Shown piece after piece: positions 16,835 to 28,000 of a stretch of DNA of 64,000 nucleotides. The notes beneath the pieces were generated by a model. It saw nothing but the letters and a program-made list of their open reading frames with translations, did no database searches and had not been told where the DNA came from. How positions within the stretch are numbered: position 1 is the first letter of the stretch; each line of letters opens with the position of its first letter. This stretch comes from Roseomonas mucosa ATCC BAA-692 (lineage in GTDB: Bacteria > Pseudomonadota > Alphaproteobacteria > Acetobacterales > Acetobacteraceae). The position numbers were made by a program, and so were the translations under genes. The stretch covers positions 62,001 through 126,000 of the forward strand of contig NZ_JHWD01000008.1 of NCBI RefSeq assembly GCF_000622225.1. The letters run 5' to 3'.

Positions 16835-17406
16835 TCAGCCCTGGAGCAGCAGCGCCAGCATGGCCACCGCCATGGCGGCCCCGGCGGAGCGGGCCACGGC
16901 GCGGCCGGCCGGGGCGCGCCAGCGGCCGAGCCCCAGGCCCAGCGCGTGCAGGCCGGCGGTGGCCAGGAGGAAGCCCGCGGCATAGGCGGCGGCCCCGGCC
17001 CCGGGGTGCATCTCCGCGCCATGGGCGTGGCCGTGGAAGAGGCCGAAGAGCGCCGCCAGGGACAGGGCCGCGGCCAGCGGCAGGCGGGCGGCGAGCGCGA
17101 CCACGGCGCCGAGCACGATCACCGAGGCGGCGATCCCGGCCTCCACCATCGGCAGGCCGAGGCCCGCCATGCCCAGCGCGCCGCCCAGCGCCATGGCGCC
17201 GAGGAAGGCGGCGGGCAGCGCCCAGGTCGCGCGGCCGCCCAGCAGCCCGGCCCAGAGGCCGATTCCCAGCATGGCCATCAGATGGTCGAGCCCGCCCAGC
17301 GGATGGGCGAAGCCGGCGGTGAAGCCATCCACCGGGCCGATGCCGGTATGGGCCAGGGCCGGCAGCGGCAGGAGCAGCGCGGCGGCGACGGGAAGGAGGC
17401 GGCGCA

Positions 17407-17407
<1 letters not shown>
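16835..17407 (-). CDS. hupE: HupE/UreJ-family nickel transporter
   Basis: Inner-membrane protein of 190 residues that supplies nickel for urease maturation. It has an N-terminal signal-like segment (LLPVAAALLLPLPALAH), about six further hydrophobic helices, the family's HX5DH motif (HPLGGLDH) and the second metal-site motif FHGHAHGAEMH. The start codon shares one base with the ureG stop, so it is the last gene of the urease operon. It may equally be called ureJ. Confidence 0.92.
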
Positions 17408-18116
<709 letters not shown>

Positions 18117-18120
<4 letters not shown>

Positions 18121-18803
18121 GAGCGGAAGAGCCTCGTATACTGGGTCTCGTGACGCATGGAGAAGAGGTCGAGCACCGGGGCGGCGGTGCCGATCTCTTC
18201 GGGATCGGCGGCCAGGGCGGCGTCGGCGGCGGCCTCCACCACGGGCAGAAGCGTGGTGGTGGCGATCTGCCCGTCCGTCTGCCCCAGCGGGACGAGGCGA
18301 ACGCCGGCGCTGACGAGGTTGGCGGCGAAGCCCGAGAGCCATGCGAAAAGCGCCGGGCGGAGCGCGACGCCGTTCCAGGCCGCCGCCGCGCCGAAAGCCA
18401 CGGGATGCGTCATGCGGCGCGGGTGACGCGCGACAAAGGCGGCGAAGCGGGGATCGGGCCAGGCGGCGGCGGTGACACTGGCGAAGGCATTGCCCTGGGC
18501 CGTGCTTTCCAGCGCGGTCTCCGCCGTGCCGCGCCAGGCCAGGGACAGTTCGGCCACCTCGTCGAGCCCCCCCTCGTCGCCGTCCCGCGCGGCACGCCAG
18601 GCGGCGGCGAGGAGCGGCCCGTCCACCGCCCCGGCCCCCCGCGTCAGCGCGGCGGCGATGTAGTCGGCGAGGCCCTGGCGGTCGCGCACGGCGCCCTCCT
18701 CCACCGCGGCCTCCAGCCCGTGGCTGTAGGTATAGGCGCCGACCGGATAGGCCGGGGAGATCCAGGCCAGCAGGCGGTAGAGGGCGGCGTCGCCCTCAGC
18801 CAT
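18117..18803 (-). CDS. ureF: Urease accessory protein UreF
   Basis: UreF bridges UreD-bound apo-urease and UreG during nickel insertion. The 228-residue protein has the typical start [24 protein letters not shown] and ends in the family motif [17 protein letters not shown]. The chosen ATG at 18803 overlaps the end of ureE by 8 bases. A longer frame exists, but its extra residues are the ureE His-rich tail read in another frame, so it is not used. Confidence 0.95.
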
Positions 18804-19398
18804 GCCGGTGGCCGTGATGCGTGTGGCCGTCGCCATGGTGGTGGTCGTGGCCATGGTCGTGGCTGTGCCCGTGCCCGTGATCGTGATCGTGGTCATGCGC
18901 GTGCCCATGACCTTCCTGCGGCCCATGATGGTGGGCGGTGTGGCGGTTGTGTTCGCCATAGGCGCCGCCTTCCGGGTTGAAGGGCGCCTGGACCTGCCGG
19001 AGCGTGGCGCCGAGGCCGCGCAGCATGGCGGTGATCACGTGGTCGTCGCGGATCAGGATGCGCTTCGCATCGATCTCGGCCGGCAGGTGCCGGTTGCCGA
19101 GATGCCAGGCGAGACGCGCGAAATGCGCGGGATCGGCGGAGGTCACCTCGACCAGCGGCTCCGGCGCGGCATGGACGGCGATGATGGTGCCGTCCTCGCA
19201 GCGCAGCCCGTCGCCGTCATAGAGCACCGTGGCTTCCGGCAGGTCGAGCAGGAAGGAAAGCCCCTTCCCGCCCGTGTAGCGGCGGCGGCGGCGATGGCGG
19301 TCGTCGAAATCGAGCGTGATGCTGTCGCGCGCTCCGGCCGGGTCCCATTGCCCGGCGGGAAGGATGGTGGTGGCGCGCGGCAGGGTGCTGTCGGTCAT
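18796..19398 (-). CDS. ureE: Urease accessory nickel chaperone UreE with long His-rich tail
   Basis: Nickel-storing metallochaperone, 200 residues. Residues 1-145 carry the UreE peptide-binding and metal-binding domains (SFLLDLPEATVLYDGDGL, AWHLGNRHLPAEI). From about residue 149 the tail is extremely His/Asp/Gly-rich (HAHDHDHDHGHGHSHDHGHD and more), giving a high nickel-binding capacity. The tail's DNA is a low-complexity CATGGTCATGACC-like repeat. It is followed by ureF with an overlap. Confidence 0.96.
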   Translation of the reverse strand: MTDSTLPRATTILPAGQWDPAGARDSITLDFDDRHRRRRRYTGGKGLSFLLDLPEATVLYDGDGLRCEDGTIIAVHAAPEPLVEVTSADPAHFARLAWHLGNRHLPAEIDAKRILIRDDHVITAMLRGLGATLRQVQAPFNPEGGAYGEHNRHTAHHHGPQEGHGHAHDHDHDHGHGHSHDHGHDHHHGDGHTHHGHRHG

Positions 19399-19407
19399 CG
19401 GGGCTTC

Positions 19408-21120
19408 TCAGAACAGGAAATAGCGCTGCGCCATCGGCAGCACCTTCGCGGGCTCGCAGACCAGCAGCTCGCCATCGGCGCGGACCTCATAGGTCTCGGC
19501 ATCCACCTCGATGCGCGGGCAGAGGTCGTTCAGCACCATGTTGCGCTTGCTGATGCCGGAACGCGTGTTGCGCACGGCGACGAGGGGCCGGGTCACGCCC
19601 AGGCGCTCGCCGAGCCCGGCCTCCAGCGCGGCGGCGGAGGTGAAGGTGACGCCGATCGCAGGCAGGGCACGGCCGAAGCCGCCGAACATCGGGCGGTAAT
19701 GGACCGGCTGCGGCGTCGGGATGGAGGCGTTGGGATCGCCCATCGGCGCCATGGCAATGGTGCCGCATTTCAGCACCATCTCCGGCTTCACGCCGAAGAA
19801 GGCCGGGCTCCAGAGCACGAGATCGGCCAGCTTGCCGACCTCGACGCTGCCGACATGCTCGGCGATGCCCTGGGAGATGGCGGGGTTGATCGTGTACTTG
19901 GCGATGTAGCGGCGGGCGCGGAAGTTGTCGTTGTCGCCCACCTCCTCCTTCAGCCTTCCACGCTGCTGCTTCATCTTGTGGGCGGTCTGCCAGGTGCGGA
20001 TGATCACCTCGCCGACACGCCCCATCGCCTGGCTGTCGGAGCTCATCATCGAGATGGCGCCGAGGTCGTGCAGGATGTCCTCGGCCGCGATGGTCTCGCG
20101 CCGGATGCGGCTCTCGGCGAAGGCCACGTCCTCGGGGATTCTCGGGTCCAGGTGGTGGCACACCATGAGCATGTCGAGATGCTCGTCCAGCGTGTTCACC
20201 GTATAGGGCATGGTGGGGTTGGTGGAGCTGGGCAGCACGTTCGGCTCGCCCACCAGCCGCAGGATGTCGGGGGCATGGCCGCCGCCCGCGCCCTCGGTGT
20301 GGAAGGCCTGGATGGTGCGGCCGCCGATGGCCCTGATCGTGCTCTCGACGAAACCGCTCTCGTTCAGCGTGTCCGTGTGGATGGCGACCTGCACGTCCAG
20401 CGCATCGGCCACGGCGAGGCAGGTGTCGATGGCCTTCGGCGTGGTGCCCCAGTCCTCGTGCAGCTTCAGGCCCGCCGCGCCGGCATGGATCTGCTCCTCC
20501 AGCCCCTTCGGCAGGGCGGCATTGCCCTTGCCGAGAAAGCCGAGGTTCACCGGAAAGCCTTCCGCCGCCTGGATCATGCGGGCGAGGTGGAAGGCGCCGG
20601 GCGTGGCGGTGGTGGCGAGCGTGCCATGGGCCGGGCCGGTGCCGCCGCCGAACATGGTGGTGACGCCGGAAGCCAGCGCCTCCTCGATCTGCTGCGGGCA
20701 GATGAAGTGGATATGCACGTCGATGCCGCCGGAGGTGAGGATGCGGCCCTCCCCCGCGATGATCTCGGTGCCCGGGCCGATGACGATATCGACGCCCGGC
20801 TGCGTGTCCGGATTGCCCGCCTTGCCGATGGCGGCGATCCGGCCGTCGCGCAGCCCGACATCGGCCTTGTAGATCCCGGTGTGGTCGAGGATCAGCGCAT
20901 TGGTGATCACGGTATCCATGGTGCCGCCGTCGCGCCCGGTCTGGGACTGCCCCATGCCGTCGCGGATGACCTTGCCGCCGCCGAACTTCACCTCCTCGCC
21001 ATAGGTGGTGAGGTCGCGCTCGACCTCGATGACGATGTCGGTGTCGGCGAGACGGAGCCGGTCCCCGGTGGTGGGGCCGTACATGCCGGCATAGGCGGAG
21101 CGGGAGATCCGGGCGGGCAT
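19408..21120 (-). CDS. ureC: Urease alpha subunit (catalytic)
   Basis: Catalytic subunit hydrolysing urea to ammonia and carbamate. At 570 residues it has the family length. Active-site residues are all present: His137 and His139 (DVHIHF), carbamylated Lys219 (GLKLHEDWG), His248, His274 ([13 protein letters not shown]), the flap Cys321-His322-His323 (MVCHHLD) and Asp362. It lies 2 bases after ureB and 9 bases before ureE in the operon. Confidence 0.99.
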   Translation of the reverse strand: MPARISRSAYAGMYGPTTGDRLRLADTDIVIEVERDLTTYGEEVKFGGGKVIRDGMGQSQTGRDGGTMDTVITNALILDHTGIYKADVGLRDGRIAAIGKAGNPDTQPGVDIVIGPGTEIIAGEGRILTSGGIDVHIHFICPQQIEEALASGVTTMFGGGTGPAHGTLATTATPGAFHLARMIQAAEGFPVNLGFLGKGNAALPKGLEEQIHAGAAGLKLHEDWGTTPKAIDTCLAVADALDVQVAIHTDTLNESGFVESTIRAIGGRTIQAFHTEGAGGGHAPDILRLVGEPNVLPSSTNPTMPYTVNTLDEHLDMLMVCHHLDPRIPEDVAFAESRIRRETIAAEDILHDLGAISMMSSDSQAMGRVGEVIIRTWQTAHKMKQQRGRLKEEVGDNDNFRARRYIAKYTINPAISQGIAEHVGSVEVGKLADLVLWSPAFFGVKPEMVLKCGTIAMAPMGDPNASIPTPQPVHYRPMFGGFGRALPAIGVTFTSAAALEAGLGERLGVTRPLVAVRNTRSGISKRNMVLNDLCPRIEVDAETYEVRADGELLVCEPAKVLPMAQRYFLF

Positions 21121-21122
21121 GG

Positions 21123-21428
21123 TCAGAGCTTTCCTTCGATCGCGCCACGGAAGCCGTGGACCACGCGATCCCCGGCGAAGGGGATGAGGCGCACGGTGCG
21201 GGTCTGGCCCGGCTCGAAGCGCACCGCCGTGCCGGCGGCGATGTCCAGGCGCTGGCCGCGCGCCCGGTCGCGGTCGAAGCGCAGCTCGGGATTGGTTTCG
21301 GCGAAGTGGTAGTGGCTGCCGACCTGCACCGGGCGGTCGCCGGTATTGGCGACCTCCAGCTCCGTGACCGGGCGGCCGGCGTTCAGCTCGATCTCGCCGC
21401 TGGCGGGGAAGAGTTCTCCGGGAATCAC
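21123..21428 (-). CDS. ureB: Urease beta subunit
   Basis: Small structural subunit of the (alpha-beta-gamma)3 urease, 101 residues. It has the typical start [20 protein letters not shown], the conserved [14 protein letters not shown] and the end [10 protein letters not shown]. Gaps of 12 bases from ureA and 2 to ureC show tight operon packing. The separate A, B and C genes are the usual bacterial arrangement. Confidence 0.98.
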   Translation of the reverse strand: MIPGELFPASGEIELNAGRPVTELEVANTGDRPVQVGSHYHFAETNPELRFDRDRARGQRLDIAAGTAVRFEPGQTRTVRLIPFAGDRVVHGFRGAIEGKL

Positions 21429-21440
21429 CTTCGTTCTCCC

Positions 21441-21743
21441 CTAGCGGATCGGCTCGTGGACGGTGACGAGCTTGGTGCCGTCGGGAAAGGTCGCCTCGAC
21501 CTGGATCTCGTGGATCATCTCGGCGACGCCCTCCATCACCTGATCGCGCGTCAGGACGGTGGCGCCGTCGCGCATCAGCTCGGAAACGCTGCGGCCGTCG
21601 CGGGCGCCCTCGACCACGAAGTCGGTGACCAGGGCCACGGCCTCGGGGTGGTTCAGCTTCACGCCCCGCTCCAGCCGCCGGCGCGCGACATGGGCGGCCA
21701 TGGCGATCAGCAGCTTGTCCTTTTCGCGCGGCGTCAGGTGCAT
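21441..21743 (-). CDS. ureA: Urease gamma subunit
   Basis: Smallest urease subunit, 100 residues, starting [20 protein letters not shown] with the conserved [22 protein letters not shown] and [22 protein letters not shown]. The longer upstream frame adds only Pro-rich sequence, so ATG 21743 is chosen. It is the first structural gene after the inserted GNAT gene. Confidence 0.98.
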   Translation of the reverse strand: MHLTPREKDKLLIAMAAHVARRRLERGVKLNHPEAVALVTDFVVEGARDGRSVSELMRDGATVLTRDQVMEGVAEMIHEIQVEATFPDGTKLVTVHEPIR

Positions 21744-21837
21744 GGGCGGCTCCGTTCGGTGCGGCGGAGTATGCGGGCGGGGCGCGGCGGGGGTCCAGGG
21801 GGGGGAGAGCACGACGCGGCGGGCCGGGCGCCGCCGT

Positions 21838-22329
21838 TCAGGGAAGCAGGCGCCGGACCATCATGATCTCGTCCACCTCCCGGCCCTCGTGCAGGAAGCC
21901 GCCGGGGATGCAGCCGATCTGGCGGAAGCCCTCACGCTCGTAGAAGCGGCGCGCCACGGGGTTCTCGGCGCTCACCATGAGCTCGACCTGCCGGTGGCCC
22001 AGCCGCCGGGCGTGGTCGACGGCATGGCGCAGGAGGCGGCCCGCCAGCCCGGTGCCACGCTGCTCCGGGCGCAGATAGACCATGATGAGCATGGTGCGAT
22101 GGGCGGTCTTGCTGGAGGACTGGGCCATCAGGCCCATGATCCCGACGGGCTCCGCGCCCTGGAAGGCGACGAAGACCGGGTTCGCGGTCAGGCGGCGGCG
22201 CCATTCCTCCGGCGGCAACGCCTCCCAGTCCGCCGCGGTGCTGGCATAGGCGGCGGGCTCGGCGCGCAGGGCCTCCAGGCGGATCCGGCGGAAGACCTCC
22301 TCGTCACCGGGCTGCAGGCATCGGATCAT
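21838..22329 (-). CDS. GNAT-family N-acetyltransferase
   Basis: A 163-residue acetyl-CoA-dependent acetyltransferase. The acetyl-CoA-binding motif is [22 protein letters not shown] at about 77-98, followed by [19 protein letters not shown]. The substrate is unknown. It lies on the urease strand between ureD and ureA, where it has no known role in urease maturation, with gaps of 94 and 115 bases. It is likely co-transcribed but functionally unrelated. Confidence 0.9.
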   Translation of the reverse strand: MIRCLQPGDEEVFRRIRLEALRAEPAAYASTAADWEALPPEEWRRRLTANPVFVAFQGAEPVGIMGLMAQSSSKTAHRTMLIMVYLRPEQRGTGLAGRLLRHAVDHARRLGHRQVELMVSAENPVARRFYEREGFRQIGCIPGGFLHEGREVDEIMMVRRLLP

Positions 22330-22444
22330 GTTCCGGACTCCTTTCCGCCGAAGCGGGCGCCGAGGCCATCGCCGCGGCCAGAGGGGCAGAGAGCAGGCAG
22401 AGGTAGCGGGCTCTCCTCCGGCCCGAAAGCACCGGGGGCCGGAT

Positions 22445-23326
22445 TCAGGTCATCCATAGCCGTGGCAGCGCGCGCGGCAGGCCGAGCAGCCCGTCGCGGC
22501 AGGCGGGAATGGCGCTGGCGAGCGCGGCACGGACCGGCGCGGCGGGGCCGAGCCAGCGGAGCAGGAGAATGCCCTCGCGCGGCATGGTGGCGGCGCCCTG
22601 GAGAGGCCCCGTGGACGCGGCGAGATCGCGGAAGGCGGAAAGGTGCGCGGCCGCGTCCGGGGCGGCGTAGAGGAGCGTGGCATAGGCGCCCGCGCCGCCG
22701 AAGGCGAAGCGGTCGGCGAGGGACTCCCCAGGCGGATCAAGGCGCAGGGCATCGGTCCAGACGAGGCGCCCATCGCGGCGCAGGCGCCAGCGGTCGTGCA
22801 GGAAGCCGGTCGCGAAGCGCTCGCCCCTGGCATGGCGGCCGAAGACGAGCATCTCGGCGGCCAGCAGGCGGGCACTGGCGGCGAGCTCGATGTCGAGACC
22901 GCGGCGCAGGCGGGCGCCGTCGAAGAGGATGGTCTCCTGCGGCAGCCATTCGAGGGTGGCGCCGGGTTCCGCCCGGAGGGTCGTGGCGATCCGGGTATCG
23001 GGGCCGAGGGAGCGGTAGAGCTTCTCGGCGGCGGGGGTGCAGAGCGTGGCGGTGGCGCCCTCCCCCAGCCGTGCCGCGATGCGCAGTGCGTCGCCGCCGG
23101 CCAGGCCGCCGGCGGTGTTGACCAGGGCGGCGAGCGGCGGCTCGCCGGGCTCGGGCCTGGGAAAGAGGACGCGCAGCGGGGCGGCCTGATGGAGATGGCG
23201 CAGCACGGTACGGGGCGCGGCGCCACCGGAAGCGGCCAGGGCGAAGGCGAGTTCCGCCGTGCCCTCGGCCCGCTGGTGACGGATGGCGGCAGGTGGGGAG
23301 GGCAGCAGGGATTCGGGCGGCGTCAT
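22445..23326 (-). CDS. ureD: Urease accessory protein UreD
   Basis: UreD (UreH) binds apo-urease and recruits UreF and UreG. The 293-residue protein has the family landmarks FPRPEPGEPPLAALVNTAGGLAGGD (given here in part), TPAAEKLYRS and WLPQETILFDGARL. The ATG at 23326 is chosen because upstream codons are low-complexity. It is the first gene of the urease operon and is divergent from the RND efflux genes. Confidence 0.94.
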   Translation of the reverse strand: MTPPESLLPSPPAAIRHQRAEGTAELAFALAASGGAAPRTVLRHLHQAAPLRVLFPRPEPGEPPLAALVNTAGGLAGGDALRIAARLGEGATATLCTPAAEKLYRSLGPDTRIATTLRAEPGATLEWLPQETILFDGARLRRGLDIELAASARLLAAEMLVFGRHARGERFATGFLHDRWRLRRDGRLVWTDALRLDPPGESLADRFAFGGAGAYATLLYAAPDAAAHLSAFRDLAASTGPLQGAATMPREGILLLRWLGPAAPVRAALASAIPACRDGLLGLPRALPRLWMT

Positions 23327-23771
23327 GGGCCCGACCGCTATGCCATGGGCAGGCGCGGTCCATAAGCGGGGCAGGACGCCCTCCCGCCGGTCAGGGGCGG
23401 CCGTGGAAGCGTGGTGACGGCCCACATCCAGGGAGACCGGCCGGAACACGGAAGATGAAGTCCTCGTCATCCTTCCAGCGTCATCACGCGATGGCGGGAG
23501 CGGCGTGGCGGCCGGCGCAAAAGGTCGCGGCAGCGGCGCTTCGCCGGTGGAAGCGAGGCGCGCCATCCGCGACGGCTGCCTTGGCCGCCGGGTGCCGGGC
23601 ACGTCCGCCGGCTTGCGCCCCGTTCATCCGGCGCGGCGGACGCCCGGTCTTCCGGTGACAAAGCATCACAGCGCGAAGTTCGCGCCTCGGTGAGCGTAAT
23701 GTTTCCGGTATGATCATTGCAGAAAAGGCAGCATCAAAGCTTGCTGTCCCCTCCTCCTGCGGGTCTCGTCC
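23327..23771. other. Divergent intergenic region, ureD / RND efflux genes
   Basis: No convincing gene is seen in these 445 bases. It must hold the urease promoter on the minus strand and the efflux promoter on the plus strand. A TATGAT at 23709-23714, in a locally AT-rich stretch 58 bases before the efflux start, is a possible -10 box, but no good -35 is visible. Confidence 0.45.
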
Positions 23772-25019
23772 ATGCCCTTCGCGCTTCGTGCCCGATCCCT
23801 TCCGGGGGCGTCCTTCCCGTTTCCATCCGGGCCGCTGCCCGGAATCCTGCTGGCCTCGGCCCTGTGCCTGCCCGGCGCGCCGGCGGGGGCGCAGGAACGC
23901 GGCGGCGGGGCACCGGCCGTCTCGGTCGCGGTGGCCGCGGCCACGGTGGGACCGGTGGCGGTGGAGGTGCTGACCAACGGCAATGCCGAGGCGCCCTCGG
24001 TCATCTCCGTCCGCTCCCGCGTCGATGGGCAGGTGGAGAAGGTCTGGGTCAACGAGGGCGACCGGGTGCAGGCGGGGCAGGTGCTGTTCACGCTGGACAG
24101 CCGCCTCATCCAGGCCCAGCTCGCGCAGCAGCAGGCGAACCTGGACCGCGACCGCTCGACGCTGACGCGGGCGCAGGAGGACGCGCGGCGCTATGCCTCG
24201 CTGCAATCGGGCGCCTATGCCTCGCAGCAGCGGCTGGAGCAGGCGCAGGCCGACGCCACCGCGGCGGCTGCGGTGGTGCGGGCGGACGAGGCGCTGCTGG
24301 CGCAGACCCGGCTGAACCTGGACTTCGCCACGATCCGCGCCGAGGCGCCGGGGCGGCTGGGCGCGCTGCCGGTGAAGGCCGGGAACTTCGTGCGGGCCTC
24401 GGAGGGCGTGGTGCTGGCCACCATCACCCAGACGGACCCGATCCTGGTCACCTTCGCCGTGCCGGAACGCTGGCTTTCCGTGGTGCACGCGGCGCAGCAG
24501 GGCGCCGCCGCCGGCCAGGCCGCCGCACCCCGGGTGCTGGCGCGGGCGCCGGAGGATCAGGGGCCGCGCGCCGAGGGCGAGCTGGTCTTCGTGGACAGCA
24601 CGGTGGACAGCACCACCGGCACGATCCGCATGAAGGGCCGCTTCGCCAATGCCCCGGCGCGCTTCTGGCCGGGCCAGTACCTGGAGGTGGTGCTGGTGCC
24701 GCGCACCGACCCGAAGGCCCTGTCGGTCCCGGCGGCGGCGGTGCAGCGCGGGCAGCAGGGCAGCTTCCTGTACGCGGTGAAGGGGGAGGGCGACAACGCC
24801 GCCGCCCGGCGGGTCGCGGTCAGCGTGGTGCGCTATGCCTCCGGCCGGGCGGTCCTGGCCGATGCCGCGCTCGCGGATGGGGAACCGGTGGTGACCGAAG
24901 GGGCGCAGCGGTTGCAGGACGGCACGCGCGTGACGATCCGCAACGGTGCCGCCGGAGGCGCCCCCAAGGTCGGCGGCGCGGAACCGGGCCGCGCGCAGCG
25001 TGAGGCGGCGGCGCGATGA
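23772..25019 (+). CDS. RND efflux periplasmic adaptor (membrane fusion protein)
   Basis: A 415-residue adaptor that links the inner-membrane RND pump to an outer-membrane channel. It has an N-terminal hydrophobic signal segment (ILLASALCLPGAPAGAQ), a lipoyl half-motif (VRSRVDGQVEKVWVNEGDRV), a helical hairpin (LAQQQANLDRDRSTLTRAQED) and a beta-barrel end (GTIRMKGRFANAPARFWPG). This is the MdtA type. Its stop overlaps the pump start by 4 bases (ATGA). No outer-membrane factor gene is nearby. Confidence 0.94.
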   Translation: MPFALRARSLPGASFPFPSGPLPGILLASALCLPGAPAGAQERGGGAPAVSVAVAAATVGPVAVEVLTNGNAEAPSVISVRSRVDGQVEKVWVNEGDRVQAGQVLFTLDSRLIQAQLAQQQANLDRDRSTLTRAQEDARRYASLQSGAYASQQRLEQAQADATAAAAVVRADEALLAQTRLNLDFATIRAEAPGRLGALPVKAGNFVRASEGVVLATITQTDPILVTFAVPERWLSVVHAAQQGAAAGQAAAPRVLARAPEDQGPRAEGELVFVDSTVDSTTGTIRMKGRFANAPARFWPGQYLEVVLVPRTDPKALSVPAAAVQRGQQGSFLYAVKGEGDNAAARRVAVSVVRYASGRAVLADAALADGEPVVTEGAQRLQDGTRVTIRNGAAGGAPKVGGAEPGRAQREAAAR

Positions 25020-28000
25020 ACCTCTCCGAACCCTTCATCCGCCGCCCGGTGATGACCGGGCTGCTCGCCGTGGCGGCGGTGCTGGCGGGCATCCTGGCCT
25101 ATTTCTCCATGCCGGTGGCCGCCGTGCCGCGGGTGGACTTCCCGGTGATCACCGTCTCCGCCCAGTTGCCGGGGGCGAGCCCGGAAACCATGGCGACCTC
25201 GGTGGCACTGCCGATGGAGCGGGAATTCTCGACCATCGCCGGGATCGACAGCATCTCCTCCACCTCCGGCCAGGGCACGACGCAGATCACCCTGCAGTTC
25301 GTGCTGAGCCGCAACATCGACGCGGCGGCGCAGGACGTGCAGGCGGCGCTGACCCGGGCGCAGCGGCGGCTGCCGACGGAGATGACGACGCCGCCATCCT
25401 ACCGCAAGTCGAACCCGGCGGATGCGCCGGTGCTGCTGCTGACGCTCTCGGGCGGCGACGTGCCGCTGTACAAGCTGAACGACATCGCCTCGACGCTGAT
25501 CTCCCCCGCCCTGTCGCGCGTGCCCGGCGTGGCGCAGGTGGTGACCTTCGGCGAGCAGCTCTATTCCGTGCGGGTGCGGATGCGGCCGGAGCGGCTGGCC
25601 TCGATGGGCCTCACGCTCGATCAGGTGAGCAACGCCATCGCCACCGCCAATTCCAACACGCCGGTCGGCACGCTGAGCGGGCCGCGCCAGCAACTCGTGC
25701 TGCGGGCCAACGACCAGCCGCCCGACGCGGATGCCTTCGGGCACCTGATCGTGGCGGGGCGCGCCGGCGCGCCGGTGCGGCTGTCCGACATCGCCGACAC
25801 GGTGGACGGGGTGCAGAACGACCGCATCGCCTCCTTCCGCAACGGCACGCGCGGACTGACGCTGGCGGTGCAGCGGCAGCCGGACGCCAACACGGTGGAT
25901 GTGGTGGACGGTGTGCGGGCGGCCCTGCCCGCGCTGCAGGCGGCGCTGCCGCCGGGCGCGACGCTGGACGTGAACCTGGACCGCTCCGTCTCGATCCGGG
26001 CGGCGGTGCATGACGTGCAGGAAAGCCTGCTGATCGCCGTCGGCCTGGTGGTGCTGGTGGTCTGGCTCTTCCTGCGGCGGATGATGGCGACGCTGATCCC
26101 GGTGGTCGCGGTGCCCGTCTCGCTTGCCGGCACGCTGGGGCTGATGTACCTGCTGGGCTACGGCATCGACAACGTGACGTTGCTGGGGCTGACGCTCGCG
26201 GTCGGCCTCGTGGTGGACGACGCGATCGTGATGCTGGAGGCCATCGTCCGCCATGTCGAGGAAGGGATGCACCCCCTGGAGGCGGCGCTGCGCGGCTCGC
26301 GCGAAGTGGGCTTCACCATCGTCTCGATCACCTGCTCGCTGATCGCGGTCTTCCTGCCGATCCTGCTGATGGGCGGGGTGGTGGGACGGGTGTTCAACGC
26401 CTTCGCCGCCACCGTGTCGCTGGCCGTCGCGGTGTCCTGCATCGTCTCGCTGACGCTGACCGCCATGATGTCCTCCTGGCTGCCCGCGCACAGCAAGCCG
26501 TCGCGGGTCGATGCGGCGCTGGAGGGCTGTTTCCGCGCGGTGGAGCGGGCCTATGCCTGGGCGCTGGACATCGCCCTGCGCTGGCGGGCCGTGGTCTGGC
26601 TCTTCTTCATCGCCTCGCTGGCGGCGGCGGGCTGGATGGCCGTGGCGATGCCAAAGGGCTTCTTCCCGATCGAGGACACGGGGCTGCTTTCCGTCTCCAC
26701 CGAAGGGCCGCGCGACGCCTCCTTCGACGCGATGCTCGACCTCCAGGGGCAGGCGGCGAAGATCATCCAGGCCAACCCCGCCGTGCAGATGGTGAACTCC
26801 TCCGTCGGCGCCGTGGGCAACAGCCTGTCGATCAACCAGGGGCGCATGTATGTGGAGCTGAAGCCGCGCGACCAGCGGCCGCCGATCGGCGAGGTGGTGC
26901 AGCAGCTCCGCCGCGCGACGGCCCGCGTGCCGGGGCTCAGCGTCTATCTGCAACCGATCCAGAACCTGTCCTTCGGCGCGCGGCAGGCGCGCACGCTCTA
27001 CATCTACACCCTCCAGGGCCTCGATTCCGACACGCTCTACGACTTCTCGGAGAAGCTCGCGGCGCGGCTGCGGCGGCTGCCGCAGCTCCAGGACGTGAAC
27101 ACCGACCTGACACTGGACGCGCCCGTGGTCTCGGTGCAGGTGGACCGGGAGCGCGCGGCGGCCCTGGGCGTGAACATCGACCAGGTGCGGCAGGCGCTCT
27201 ACTCCGCCTTCGGCGCGCGGCAGATCTCGACCATCTATGCCCAGGCCAATGCCTATCCGGTGATCGTCGAGGCACTGCCGGAGGACCAGCGCAACGAGGA
27301 CGGGCTGGACAAGATCTATCTCCGCGCCAGCGGCGGCAAGCTGGTGCCGCTCTCCACCCTGGCGAAGGTGACGCGCTCCACCGGGCCGCTGACCGTGGGG
27401 CACCAGGGGCAGCTTCCGGCGGTGACGATCGGCTTCAACGTGGCACCGGGCGTGGCGCTGGGCGACGCCACGGCGGCGATCCAGCAGGCGGAGGAGGAGC
27501 TGGGCCTGCCCGCCGGGGTGATAGGCAGCTTCTCCGGCACGGCGCAGGTCTTCCAGCAGGCGCTGGCGGGCCAGGGGATGCTGATCCTGGCCGCGGTGCT
27601 GGTGATGTATGTGGTCCTCGGCGTGCTCTACGAGAGCCTCGTGCATCCGCTGACCATCCTGTCCGGCCTGCCGGCGGCGGCGCTCGGCGCGCTGGCGACG
27701 CTGTGGTGGTTCGGCCTGGACCTGTCGGTGATCGCGGTGATCGGCGTGCTGCTGCTGGTCGGGCTGGTGAAGAAGAACGCCATCATGGTGGTGGATGTGG
27801 CACTGGTCCGGCAGCGGGAGGGCGAGGACGCGCTTTCCGCCGTGCGCGCGGCCTGCCTGCTGCGCTTCCGCCCGATCCTGATGACCACCCTGGCCGCCGC
27901 CGCGGGCGCGGTGCCGATCGCGGCGGGCTGGGGTGCGGCGGCGGAGCTGCGTCAGCCGCTGGGCCTCGCCATCGTCGGCGGCCTCGCGGTCAGCCAGGCG

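Noticed and set aside
18804-18959. Longer UreF N-terminus
   Set aside because: The extra residues are the ureE His-tail DNA read in another frame (Thr/Met-rich) and are not found in UreF proteins.
18797-18960. Direct-repeat-like CATGGTCATGACC DNA, possible CRISPR
   Set aside because: It encodes the UreE His/Asp/Gly tail in frame; there are no uniform repeats and spacers.
18802-21312. An 836-codon plus-strand frame over ureE and ureC
   Set aside because: It lies antisense to urease genes with intact active-site residues and encodes no recognisable domain.
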